A DNA stretch of 64,000 nucleotides from Laguncularia racemosa (taxonomy: Eukaryota; Streptophyta; Magnoliopsida; Myrtales; Combretaceae), in NCBI GenBank assembly GCA_037954665.1, contig JBBMOL010000057.1, positions 3,100,001-3,164,000 of the forward strand, in the 5' to 3' direction. Made by a program: the position numbers and the translations under genes. The notes below the pieces were generated by a model. That model was not told the origin of the DNA. It was given only the letters and a program-made list of their open reading frames with translations, and searched no databases. How positions within the stretch are numbered: position 1 is the first letter of the stretch; each line of letters begins with the position of its first letter. Positions 30,348 through 41,983 of the stretch are shown here, one piece after another.

Positions 30348-31560
30348 ATGTCTTTAAGAAGAATCATTGGATTAAGCGTAGCAAGAGGTGTTGGGCATAG
30401 TAACCCGAATGAGGAGAACATCTGGGGTTAGTAGCCACAAGGGGGACAAGGTTAGATGGCAGAATAGACCGCCCAATTGTTGTAGACTGTGAACAATCTA
30501 GTGGGGTTGTTGACACAGCAACATGAATTCCACTTTGTTCCATAAAATAGAAATACAAATGAACTAGTCAGTTTTGATAAGTTCATTAGGGTGGTAAAGG
30601 AATTCAACCTTAAGATAGATGACCCGATTGAGGTTAAGGATTGGGTGAAGGAGATGGAAAAGACATTTGCTATTTTTTAGATACCTGAAGACAAAAAGGT
30701 TAACTATGCTATATTTATGTTGAACAGAACTAGAGCAAAATGGTAGGCATCAGTTCCTAGGTCGGTAAGAGAGTATATGAATTGGATGGTGTTTAGGGAA
30801 CTATTTTACTAGAGATATTTCCTTTGCAACTCTAAAGATAGAGTGGAGAATGACTATTACAATTGTGAATAGGAGAATAAGATCATAGAAGAGCATGAGG
30901 TGGAATTGAATTGCCTAGTTTAGTTCCTGGTTGAGAATGTCCATGTTAATGACAGATCTAAAGTTAGAAGATTTTTTAGGAGATTGAAGCTAGATCTCTA
31001 ACATGAGGTTAAGGCCTTTTAGTTGAACACATATGCTAAAATGGTCGCTAAGGCCAAATACATGAAACAAAGCAAGAGAAGGATAGAAGAATAGAGAAGT
31101 CGTAGAGTAAGGATAACTTTAGGGAAAAGACCTACCTCAAGTGGGATGAAGTATGATAAGGGCAAAAGACCCCACATGTTCTAAAACAGATCACAGAGTG
31201 CTGCAACTCCTCCTTTACATATTAAACTAGTTCCTTTGGCACTTTTAGTATTAACACTTACTATAAGATGCACCAAGTGCCATGAACCTCACGAACTAAA
31301 GGAATACAAATGGCTAGAAAGGTGCATGCTTCTCTTGTGGAAGGATAGGACACATTAGCAAACACTGCAATGAAAGGTCAATCCCCCTAGTATTTTATCA
31401 TGTATGCAAATAGAAGGGATAAAAGGCAATTGACTGTCCTTAGGGGCAAGTAAGTAATTAGGAAGCCTTAACTCCATAGACAGTAAGACCTCTAGTGAGG
31501 GGACAAGCTAGTAGGCCATAGGTAAAGAGCCCTAGACAATGGGATCCTACTAAAGTATTT
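30348..31560 (+). pseudogene. Element F gag, degenerate
   Basis: Probable start MSLRRIIG at 30348. The gag core is recognisable at 30570-31060 (FDKFIRVVKEFNLKID, WVKEMEKTF, KKVNYAIFMLNRTRAKW) with many TAG/TAA codons at Trp and Gln positions. A zinc knuckle, CFSCGRIGHISKHC, is intact at about 31329-31370. It reads straight on toward protease with no intervening sequence, unlike element H. Confidence 0.7.
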
Positions 31561-31639
31561 ACTATTTAGCATTAATAGCACCAAGACATTCGAAACATGG
31601 ATACCATTGTAAGTATGCTTCAAGTATAAACTTGCAATG

Positions 31640-34600
31640 TTTATATAATATTTGAAATTGGTGCATCTATTTCCTATGTGTCTGAAAACTTTGTATGTGA
31701 ATGTGCATTAGGTGTTGAGAATATGGGTGATAGTTTGGTTGTTAGCACTCCTTTAGGAGTTGGAGGAAAGAGAGATAAAATCTGCAAAAGAGTAAAAATA
31801 GAGATACATGGCAGGATGGTGCCAATAGATTTCTTGATTTTAGAGATAGTGGAGTTTGACATTATATTTAGAGTCAATTGGTTGTTAGAATACCATGCCA
31901 CTATTGATTGTCATAACATAGTGGTATAGTTCAATATACTCGGGGAAAATTACTTTAAGTATAAGTTGGAAGCTTAGAGACTAACTGGATTACCTACTTA
32001 TGAGTTGTGGGGGAAGGAATATGCTGGCAATTGTAACTATTGAAGCTAGTGAGGAAACAAAATTGGAAGTGGTGCCTATAGTGAGAGAATTTTCAAATGT
32101 TTTTTTAGAAGACCTTCCTAGTTTATCTCCAACTAGGAAGATAGAGTTCATGATTGATTTAGTACATGTATCTTGTATTAATATCAAAATCGCTATACAG
32201 GACGGTGCCAGTTGAATTAGAAGAGCTGAGGAAGCAGTTATAGGAGGTACAAGATAAGGATTTCATAAGACCTAGTGTATCTCCCTAAGATACACTTGTC
32301 CTTTTTGTCATGAAGAAAAATGGAAGCATAAGGCTTTGCATAGATTATAGAGAGTTGAACTGGGTCACTATCAAGAACAAGTATCTTTTTCTCATGATAG
32401 ATGACTTGTTTGACCAACTCTAAGGAGCTCAGGTATTCTTTAAAATAAACCTAACATCAAGGTACCACTAGCTAAGAATTACGGAATGAGATATATAGAA
32501 GACAACTTTCAGGACCCAATATGAGCACTTTGAATTTTTGGTGATGCCTTTTAGGTTGATCAATGCACTTGTAACATTCATGGATTTAATAAATATGGTG
32601 TTTAGGGATTTCTTGGAAAAAATTGTAATCATCTTCATAAGCGATATCTTGATATACTCCAAGAGCAATGAGGAGCACTTGAGATTGGTGTTAGACAGTT
32701 TATAAGATGAAAGGTTATATGCCAAATTCAATAAATGTGAATTATGGCTAGAGCAAATGGTTTTCTTAAGTCATGTGATTAATAAGGATGGAATATCTAT
32801 AGATTTAGAAAAGTTGAGAGTTGTATTAGATTGGCACAAACTAAAGACAGTAACAGATATAAGAAGCTTCCTAGGTCTAGCAGGCTACTATAGAAGGTTT
32901 GTTGATAGATTCTCTAAGATAACAACTCCTCTCACCAAATTGACATAAAAGAATTTGAAGTTTAAGTGGGATGACAGATGTGAAGCTAATTTCTAGACAC
33001 TCAAGAATAAGCTTGTGTTAGCACCAGTTTTAGCATTACCTAAGAGAGTAGAAGAGTTCATTATATATAGTGATACCTCAACCCAAGAGTTAAGATGTGT
33101 GTTAATGCAAGATGAGCAAGTCATAACATATGCATCTCACCAATTGAAGCCATATGAGAAGAATTACCTAACTCATGACTTGGAATTAGCAATAGTGGTA
33201 TTAACCTTAAAACTGTGGAGGCACAATTTATATGGAGAGAGATGTAGAATTTTCACATATCACAAGAGCCTGAAATATATGCTCACACAAAAGGAGCTGA
33301 ACATGAGGCATAGAAGATAGTTAGAATTGATCAAAGATTATGACCTAGAACATATAGGAAAAGTTAATGTGGTAGTAGATTTCCTTAACAAAAAGAAATA
33401 GGGTAATATTGCTAACTTAATTGCTTCACAGCAAGAATTTTTAGATGACATGCGTAAGCTAGAGTTAGATGTTTTTGCTCAAGAAGTGGGAGCAAAAATG
33501 GCTACTTTATGCATACAACTAACTTCGGTGGACAAAATTAATACTACCTAGATAAAGGATAAGGATATCTAAGGGATCTAGAATAGGACGAAATAGGGCA
33601 AGGCTCCTAAATTCAATATAGACACAAAGGGGATCTCAAGATATGAAACAAGATTATGCATGTCAAAGGATGTGGAATTGAAGAAGGAAATATTAAAAGA
33701 GGTACACTAGTCAACCTATACAATCTATCTTGGAAGCACCAAAATGCACGAGGACTTGAAGAGTCACTATTGGTGAAAAAAATATGAAAAATGAGATAGC
33801 TCAATATGTAGCTAGATGCCTAACTTGTCAACAGATTAGAATTGAACTTCAAAGGTTAGTTAAAGAATTACAACCTCTTCCAATATTAGAATGGAAATAG
33901 GAATACATGATAATGGATTTTGTTATGGCCCTCCCCAATACTAAAGAGAAGTAAGACATAATTTGGATAATTATAAAACTAACTAACTAAGTATGCTCAT
34001 TTTCTACCTATTAGAGTGGATACAAATTGGAGAAGTTAGCTCAAATATATATATAAGTGGTAGTAAGACTATATGAAGTACTAGTGACCATAACCTCTGA
34101 TAGAGATAAAAGGTTTGTAAGTAAATTTTGGAATAGTTTACATAAAGCTTTGGGCACAAAATTGCAGTTCAACATTGTATTCCAGCCTCAAATGGGTGGG
34201 CAATCTGAGAGGACCATATAGATTCTAGAAGATTTGCTTAGAGCCTATGCACTGGATTTTGGTGGTAGCTAGAATGAGCACATACATTTGGTTAAGTTTG
34301 CCTATAACAACAACTATCAAGTAACTATCCAAATGGCTCCCTATGAGGCTCTATATGAAAGGAGATGCAAATCCTCATTACACTAGGATGAAGTGGGAGA
34401 AAGGCAAATGTTGGGACTGGAACTAGTCTAAGAGGCTGTGGACAAGGTGAAATTGATAAGGTAGAGGATACAAACATCTCAATCCCAATAGAAGAACTAT
34501 ATAGATAAGAGAAGATGCCCCTTAGAATTCCTAGTAGGAGACAAAGTTCTATTGAGAGTTTTTCTAATAAAAGGGGTGATCAAATTCGGTTTGAGAGGAA

Positions 34601-34990
34601 AGCTAAACCTAAGATATATAGGTCTATTTGAAATCTTGGAAAGAGTAAGTACTATGAATTATAGGTTAACTCCCCCACTAAGTTTAGCTAGGGTACATGA
34701 TATATTCCATATTTTCATGTTGAGGAAGTTTATACCCAACTTTGACTAAAAAGTGGCTTTGAAGCCCTTAAATGTATAGCCAAACTTGTCATCCATGGAA
34801 GGATTGGTCAAGATTGTGAATATCAAGGAACAAGTATAGAGATAGAGAATGAATCCCTACATTAAGGTGCAATGGACAAATTAGACTGAATGACAAGCGA
34901 TGTGAGAATTGGAAGAGGAGACGAGAAAGAAATATTTAGAACTCTTCCAGAATCAGGTAACTTTCAAAGATGAAAGTCTTTATAAAGGGG
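31640..34990 (+). pseudogene. Element F pol with chromodomain remnant, degenerate
   Basis: Order: protease (FEIGAS at about 31650, with the catalytic Asp of DTGAS changed to Glu); RT 32170-32960 with active site FISD at 32634-32645 (FxDD expected); RT thumb (VRSFLGLAGYYRRF form) at 32850-32900; RNase H 33010-33400 (YASHQLKPYEKNYLTHDLEL, TYHKSLKYM); integrase 33690-34500 (QQIRIELQR, MAPYEALYERRCKS); GPY/F-like domain and HDIFHIFMLRKF at 34550-34740; chromodomain-like remnant at about 34800-34960 (VKIVNIKEQV, IKVQWTN, ELEEETRKKYLELF). Stops occur every few dozen codons. Confidence 0.75.
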
Positions 34991-34995
34991 GAGAA

Positions 34996-37062
34996 TATAA
35001 TTACCCAAAAATAAATAATTATATAAGATTCATTAAATTATAATGACAAGGGTAAATAGGTAAATTTTACAAAAACAAAGGGGTAAATAGGTCTTTTTAT
35101 GGATGAGATATAAATACCCCATGTAACATAGTGCTCCTCCCTTCTGCTATTTGCATAGTAATAGGGAAAAGTGATAGATAAGAAGACACTCTCTCAAACC
35201 TAAAGGTGAATTAGTGATTTCCACAAAATCGAAAATGATTTAATTAGGTAAGGAGTTTTAATGATTGAATTGCTATTTACAAATATTAAATTGAGGATTT
35301 AATCAATTGTTATGAACTAATTCTCAATTAGAATTCAAATCAAGGAAAAGGGCAAAACGAGCACAACATCAAGTGATCTAAGAGTTCAAATCACAAGTTG
35401 GGACAAGTAACTATATTAACCTAGATAGTTTGTTAGAAATTACAAGTTTTAGAATTAATTAAGCTTAGGATAAAAGAAATTAAAATTAGGAACAAATTGG
35501 AAAAGAGGAAATAGGCTTCGTGAAAAATAGTGTGGTAAATGGTCAAGTATACACTTATGTACTTACCTGTGCTAAAGCACACATTGTGTATAAAAAGATA
35601 CACAGCTAAAGTATATGCTCATATACTTGAGCGTGTCAAATTATGGAAATCCAAAAAAAGGTATATGACCAACTACATGACTATGTATCTAAGCATGCTA
35701 AAATGACAAAATCCATAGAAAGATATACGATCACTTTACATGACGGCGTATTTAGATGTGCCAAAAATGCAAAACACATAGAAAGATACATAGCTACTAT
35801 ACACGACTTTGTATCCCAACCATGCCAAAGTATATGGCCTAAAATACGATCATATACTTAGTACTATTTTGTTTATCAATTTAACTTATATTTATTCAAA
35901 CTTTCATGTAACCAAAAAACATAGTGTAACCCTAGAAACTCTAGTAGCGTAAAAAAAGGAATCATATAAAGGTTTAGTGAAGAGAATTAAGAAACTTAAA
36001 TTATTCTTAAATTAGTACTAAGAAAGAATCATTGGTGCTTTGACAGATTACAAATTAGTTTTAAGTCTAGGACTAGAAGCGCTTAAGACTAAGACTCTAG
36101 GTATGTATAACTTTGTTTGTTTCTTGTACTTGTTAAGTTATCATTAAATTAAATTAAGTTGGATGGACTGGTTTAAGGGGTTAAGTACTTACTGTATGTA
36201 CTTGGCTCGACTTAGGGGCCCATAGTGGCAGATCCCTAAGGAGCATTCCAATAATTCTTATATGACATTGTCCCTAGTGGAGTCATGCTTGAAAATGATA
36301 TAGGTTGGTTTAAGGTTTAAGGACGCATGGCTATTAGGGCCCATGGTGGTAATTTCCAACACCGTAATAAGTTTTAAGTATAATTGAGGTTTAAGGACTT
36401 ATGGGTATTGGGGCTTATAATAGCAGTTTCCAATATTAGGTTATGGATTAAGCTTTTAAGTGTGTTTGATGGAGTCATGAGTATCCTTTTGTTATTATGT
36501 GGACTTAAGTAAAATATGAATTTGTTGATTGATGCTAAAGATCTGCATATATATATATATATGCAATTTAAGTTCTTGTTTATTCATGTGTATCTATTTG
36601 CTGTTATACGTATTAGGCGTTAACTCACCCCACATGGATTATTTATTTATTTATAGATGCAGATACAAAGGGAAATATTGGTCATAAAGAGAAGTTAGGT
36701 TTAAATGAACAAGCGAAAGAAGAGGAAGATTTCCATTATTATTATAAAGATTAATTGAGAACCGATTAGCTGAAGCATAGGAATTATAGTGAGACTTGCT
36801 ATTTAATATGAGAATTTTGAGAGTTAGAATATTTAAATATTTTATATGATTTGGATTGATGTATTAAGAGTATTTTCTTTAAGAGTTAAAAGTTTATATA
36901 AGATGTATTTGTATTATGTTGGAAGTATTAGATGCATATGATTGTGGTTTACAGGCATTACAAGATTAGATGGTATCGGAATAGGGTCAAGAGCCTTAAC
37001 GTGTCCTTGTTTAGTAAGGATACATAGCAAGCTGTAGCACTTTTAAGTTTCAAGACGTTACA
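34996..37062 (+). repeat. 3' LTR of element F
   Basis: 2067 bp; starts TATAATTACC (TG decayed to TA), ends GACGTTACA. Contains a TATA-like box at 35109-35117, the minisatellite at 35525-35860 and a TATATATA tract near 36548-36562. Confidence 0.85.
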
Positions 37063-37185
37063 AAATTGTTACTAATTACCTCCTTCCTTTAGTGGTTGTC
37101 AAACAACAATATTATGTGTGTCTCAACTCGTTGCTATAAGTGAATCATGCAATTCACATATAGCAATAAGTGACCACCCAATAAG

Positions 37186-37432
37186 AGGTTTGGGCGACCC
37201 CATTAGTGCGATGACTTGGTGGCCTTTTCCCCTTAGGGTGGCTAGCCATCAGGTTCTAGGGTTTAATTTATTTTATGCTTTTTTATTTTTTTATTTTTTA
37301 TTTAATTATAAATTAAATTTTATTGTATAGTTTTTTTTTCAAATTAATTATTTTATATTAATCATAAGCTAACATGTATTTACGATGATTAACATTAACA
37401 AATAATTATAAAATATAATTCATGTATTTGCT
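37186..37432 (-). repeat. Right arm of the long inverted repeat split by element F
   Basis: Reverse-complement partner of 27113-27340. Arms end near GTATTTGC at 37425-37432. Together with the left arm and short centre the unsplit element would be about 0.6 kb. Confidence 0.55.
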
Positions 37433-38745
37433 TAAAAAGTTGAAATAATTTATTTATAAAAAATCCCAAAACTTAAGGCAAGTTATACTTTTAGAATTTT
37501 TCATTGACTAGAACATGAATTCGATCAAAATTCTGGTAACACTTAAAACATCACTCATCTAATATTTGCATTTTACCATGTCGTACTATACCATAAATGA
37601 ATGGGATAATGGTAGATAGATTCCCACCCCCACGAGAATTTCTCGAGCATGTGATGAGACCGACAATTGCCTTTGACACAGCACAGCATGCAGATTGCAA
37701 CATGCCACGATGCCGTCGGTGCGCGAGAATACATCATTAGCTGGCAAATGTATGGATTGAGCTTATAATAGAAGGCAAACCACGTCAAGTCCCATAAATA
37801 TCGGGCTGTCCAACGTTGGATTTTGCCCCGACCTGTGAAGCTCTTTTAACTTTATCTTACACTTTTTTTATTTTGATGTTATTCCTTCATAGGGAATTGC
37901 AAAAAGAGAAAACAAAAGGTTTTCTTTTTACAGCTTATCAGGTTCTTGACTAACAATTTACATAATCAAGAAAGACGAAGTCGAATAGCAGTACATGCAT
38001 AGTTCTTTTCATGTATATAGGCCGTTTGAAATTATTTTGACCAGTAAATTTAGTAACGGTCAAATCCATGTGAACATGGATAGATTAATCAATAAAAAAA
38101 ACCAAAAACAAAAAAAAAAAAAAACAAAAAAGAAAGAAAGAAAGAAAACATTCAACATGTCCGAGTTTGACTCGACTACAAATTAATCAAGCTACTCGAT
38201 CAATTGATCAAAATTAATTCAAACTTTATGATATTAATGAGCTTTAGCTTACAAATGTAATGGAAACTTGCGGTGATAAATCAAATTTGTAACTCAAGAA
38301 AGTTTGACCTTAACAGAAAAATATTTTACTTTACAATAAGGCAAGTTAATTATCCAAACTTATGTTTGTCGATCGAGTGTTGTTTTTAAGTCAAACTCAA
38401 TATGAAAATTCTGACCTCCAACAAATTCAAGTTTTGTTTTTTCGAATCCGCCTTAAGTTCAAGCTAAATGTATTTGATAATAGTAAAGAGCGAACCCTTC
38501 TTCCATCATATCTTTACCGTTCGGATTTCGGATGATCCCGCGTGCTATACACCTTGCTAGCTGGCATTTAAAGCAAGAAATTATTTAACTCGATTTTAAA
38601 AAAGAATTACAATGACAGTCACCCAAAAATTTCAACAAAATTAAATGTTTCTATAAACTACAAATGAATAAATTTATACTAAAACGAGAGTAAACTCAAC
38701 AAGTAAATGAATAATCCTCATCTGTATTTGGCACGATCTTTCTCC
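37433..38745. other. Intergenic DNA, 3' side of the phytocyanin gene
   Basis: AT-rich, no gene or repeat family recognised. There is an A-rich, AAAG-repeat tract at about 38088-38150. About 37600-37860 is more GC-rich but has no protein similarity I can recognise. The 3' UTR of the gene presumably ends within the last few hundred bases before 38746. Confidence 0.6.
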
Positions 38746-39574
38746 TCAGATCATGTTATTGATAACAGCAAACCCCGCAAATCCGATGGCAGCTGCCGCG
38801 AAAACCGGCAATCTTATTGTTGCTGCCGACGATGAATTGGTGGTGGGGATGGAGCCGAACACGGTGGGATAGGAGGGCGAGAGGTCAGACATAGCACTGG
38901 GACCATAAGCCGGAGCATAGGCCGATCCATTTCCTGAAACAGAGATGTGAAGTTTCTGTTTCTTTGCGCAGTGGCCGGACTCACCACTAGTGAAGTAAAA
39001 TTCACCAGGTGAGGTTATGTTGAATAAAGAGTTGCCGTTGTCCATGTACAAGATTGGATCTGTTGCGTTGCAGTTGTTGTAGGATTGTTCTGTCACTTGA
39101 ATCACTGAATCTTGACTTGGTGGGTATAAAAACACTGTATTCACTCAGAGACATCAATACACATAGTACTATGGATTAATGTTCCAAAAAATGTTAATGG
39201 GTGCATTTGTTTTACTCGTTAAAGCATTCCATATCAAAACCAATCTTAGACGTAGAAAACGATAAAATACAACAAACACTGATTGCTAATGTGAAATGTC
39301 GCCTATGTGCGAGGATACTACAGCATTAAGTCAGAAAGTAATGAGTTTGGTTTGTTTTTGTTTCGTTTTCAAGTGACTTACAGAGGGAATCTCCAATCTT
39401 GAAGGAGTGAGATTTAGACCAGTTGGCATAGACTTGTGAATTTGTTGAAGGGGGTATTCCCCAGGCATTGAGATCTCCAACCTTGTATCGGTAACACAGG
39501 ACTTGAGCGTTGAGTAGTACGAGAATCAAGAGAGCAAATGAAAAGTTGAGGCTTAAACATCTCGGATTGGCCAT
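38746..39574 (-). CDS. Early nodulin-like protein (phytocyanin family, GPI-anchored), two exons
   Basis: Exon 1 is 39574-39382 and exon 2 is 39134-38746, 582 nt including the TGA stop, 193 aa. The intron (39381-39135, 247 bp) has donor CT|GTAAGT and acceptor ATACAG|TG and splits a Leu codon. The upstream in-frame ATG (39607) would only translate a GA-repeat leader, so 39574 is preferred; it gives a signal peptide (about residues 1-27, LLILVLLNAQVLC). The plastocyanin-like domain spans about 28-130: VGDLNAWGIPP, FKIGDSL, LFLYPP, then C86 and C120 for the disulfide. Copper ligands are not conserved: Asp-Ser at 73-74 where HNV is usual, Thr113 in place of the Cys; His119 and Gln124 remain. So it is an early nodulin-like, probably non-copper member. 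N-glycosylation sites: N51, N87, N103. A short Pro/Ser/Ala linker (SPSYP) and a hydrophobic C-terminus (about 171-193) after small residues (NSSSAAT) predict a GPI anchor at the plasma membrane and arabinogalactan-type glycans. Confidence 0.93.
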
Positions 39575-39660
39575 CTCAGTATCTTCTGTCCTTTCTCTCT
39601 CTCTCACTCTCTCTTCAATTCTTTCCTCCCTTCTGGTCTTACTTCACCAGCACTATATTG
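39575..39660 (-). promoter_or_regulatory. 5' leader and candidate core promoter of the phytocyanin gene
   Basis: On the minus strand a GA-rich leader (39591-39620) precedes the ATG. A weak TATA-like CAATATAG is at 39653-39660, about 80 nt upstream of the start codon. Only about 170 bp separate it from element I. Confidence 0.35.
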
Positions 39661-39827
39661 GAGGTGTGGAAGAGGACTTATGGACAAAGTTTATTGGGTA
39701 GGGAAGGTGGAAGTGGCCCCTTCGGAGACCCTACCATACAGTCATTCGTTTACACAACAATGCGTCCAAAAAAATCTGGACCCTTGGTTTTCTTTTTCTT
39801 TGTTCTTCCTTCACCCCTTACGATAAT

Positions 39828-40518
39828 TAATACAGATCCAGGACAAGCAGACATAAAAGATAATTTTAATATAGGTTTTATTTTATTTTATAAAATTTAG
39901 GATTATATTTTATTTGATTAAATTTAATTTTTTATTTCTAAAATTCAGTTGGATTAGTATCTTTATTATAAGATAGCAAATCTTTTTATATTTCTTATTT
40001 TTTTAGAATATTTGGTATTGTTATATTTATAAGTAGGCAAGACATCTAATCATTTTATGACAAAATAACTTAATATTATATAATAGAACTATTTTTCAAG
40101 TGAGGTATGATGTATTCTTTTTTCATTGATGGTGTGAGGTAGTCAAATTTTTTGTATGATGTGAAATCATATAAATCAATAGTAGTGTAAGGTCATCATA
40201 AAAATTCATCATGTAATGTGAGATTATACAAATTAAGAATGATGTGAGACAATCATAAAAATTTATCGTATGATACGAGGCCATACAAATCAAGAGTAGT
40301 GTGAGGTTGCCATCTAAATCTAGTAGTATGAGATTGCTAGATATATCCCTTTCAACTTATCGTTTTCTTTTATAAAATGCTTCAAAAAAATTATTTCTTA
40401 GTGATTTTCTTAACATTCTTAATATAATAATTGTTTAGATTAAATTTTCTCATTAATTATTGTGCTTTTCTGCAATTTACATATTTTATAATTTTTCTGC
40501 TTCCATTATCCTACGTCA
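39828..40518 (+). repeat. 5' LTR of element I with internal ~55-bp tandem units
   Basis: Homologous to 40872-41513. About 40110-40330 holds about four degenerate units of the type GATGTGAGATCATACAAATC...CATCATAAAAATT (parts). The corresponding array in the 3' LTR (about 41155-41330) is shorter. Confidence 0.75.
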
Positions 40519-40871
40519 AATTTGGTATTAGAGCTTACCTTTAGGTTTTTTTCTTGGAGCCTATCTTTAGTATTTGTTCTTGGAACAAGAAAAAAAAAAT
40601 CCTTTCTTTTTGCTAAAAAAAATTATCTAAAGGAAGATATGATAATTGTGACTAGATAAAAAGGAGAAACCAAAGGTATTATAGAAGACCAAAACAGATA
40701 TTGCACCAATTTATGATATATTAATTTTCTCAAGTCAAGAAGAATTAATGGGGAATATGAAGAGTTGCAATGTCATGAGTTCATGATTAATTTTTCTAAG
40801 CTACAATTTGATCTAAGAGGATCCAAAAAATTTTCAAGATTCAAGGGCAAATCTTTTTAAGAGAGGGGAAA

Positions 40872-41513
40872 TAATGGAGATTAAGAATAAGTAGATATTG
40901 CAAGATAATTATAATATATATTTTATTTAGGCTATATATGATTTTAGTGCTATATTTTATTTGATTAAATTTAGTTTCTTATTTTGAAGATTTAGTTAGA
41001 TTAATATCTTTATTATAAGATAACAAATCTTTTTATATTTCCTTTTTTTATATATATAATATTAGGTATTTTTATGGTTATAAATAGATAAGACATGTAA
41101 TCCCTTTGTCATATAATGACTTGATATTAAATAATAGAACTATTTGTTAAGTGATGTGTGATGCCATTTTTTTTTTATTGATAGCATGAGACCATAAAAA
41201 ATTATCATATGATGCAAGACCATACAAATCAAAGGTAGTATAAAGCCACCATAAAAATTTATTGTGTGGTGTAAAGTCATATAAATTAACGGTGGTGTAA
41301 AACCATTATCTAAATCTAATGGCGTGAGACTGTTGGATATATCCCGTCAAAGTTATCATTTTCTTTTATAGAAAAACTTTTAAAAAAAATTCTTGGTAAC
41401 TTTCTTAAAATTTTTAATATAATCATTATTTAAATTAACATTTCTCATTAATTTCAGTACTTTTCCACAATTTTCATGATTTATAATTTTTCTTCTACCA
41501 TTATCTTACATCA
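40872..41513 (+). repeat. 3' LTR of element I
   Basis: 642 bp, starts TAATGGAGAT next to the polypurine tract and ends CTTACATCA. Contains the shorter tandem array at about 41155-41330. Confidence 0.75.
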
Positions 41514-41703
41514 ACAATATTTCTTTATCAAGATAAAATAGGGTAAGCCTATTGAATATTGACTTATTTCTTTTTGTCTTCTTTATATAAAACCAACCAA
41601 ATCAAGAAAATGGAAACATTAATCTCAATTTTTTTCCATTTTCTTCGTATATTACTAACTACAAAATGAAATTCACAATGATTCATTTTTATATATTTCT
41701 ATC

Positions 41704-41940
41704 TATTATGTATTATCGTAATATTTGTATTTTTGGTAGATAGAATTTGTGGGAGTTAATTTAGAAAGTAAATTGGTTGTATTAGCATATTCTTAGGAGA
41801 TGGTTTAGGAAGCAATTGTATTAGCATATTCTTAGGAGATAGTGTAGGAAGCAATGGTTTTGTATCTTTTGTATATATTTTGACCATGAAAGTAATGCAA
41901 GGGAGAAGAATTCTCACATAATAGTTTCTGAGTTTTGGTA
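41704..41940 (+). repeat. 5' LTR of the copia element
   Basis: Starts TATTATGTATTAT, ends GAGTTTTGGTA. Contains two copies of an about 37-bp segment (GTATTAGCATATTCTTAGGAG type) at about 41780-41855. Confidence 0.88.
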
Positions 41941-41983
41941 TGCTATCAGAGCCATAGCAAATCACAACGTGATCCTTTGAACC

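Larger units (their letters stand above)
27358..37062 (+). mobile_element. Element F: old chromodomain-bearing Ty3/gypsy retrotransposon (Del/Tekay-like)
   Basis: The LTRs are 27358-29955 (containing solo LTR E) and 34996-37062. The primer site at 29963-29974 (TGGTATTAGAGC) follows the 5' LTR, and a polypurine tract, AAAGGGGGAGAA, precedes the 3' LTR at 34984-34995. Flanking 5-mers AAATG (27353-27357) and AAATT (37063-37067) match in four of five positions. Over the first 140 bp the LTRs differ at about 13 positions, so this is one of the oldest elements here. Gag and pol are riddled with stops. The Del/Tekay call rests on the integrase tail (APYEALYERRCKS) and a C-terminal chromodomain remnant. 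Confidence 0.85.
39828..41513 (+). mobile_element. Element I: gypsy deletion derivative with a 353-bp interior
   Basis: The LTRs are 39828-40518 and 40872-41513. The primer site TGGTATTAGAGC is at 40523-40534 and a polypurine tract AAGAGAGGGGAAA at 40859-40871. Flanking 5-mers are ATAAT (39823-39827) and ACAAT (41514-41518), four of five matching. The interior is only 40519-40871. Its last part encodes QDSRANLFKRGE directly before the 3' LTR, resembling the end of CRM-like pol (DSRSNIFEEGG in element B), so the element probably derives from a full CRM-like gypsy element by loss of nearly all of gag-pol. Both LTRs begin TA and end CA. It lies immediately upstream of the phytocyanin gene. Confidence 0.8.

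Noticed and set aside
37573..37788. Cys/His-containing 71-codon minus-strand frame
   Set aside because: No regular zinc-finger spacing, no start context, no conserved family pattern; left as intergenic.
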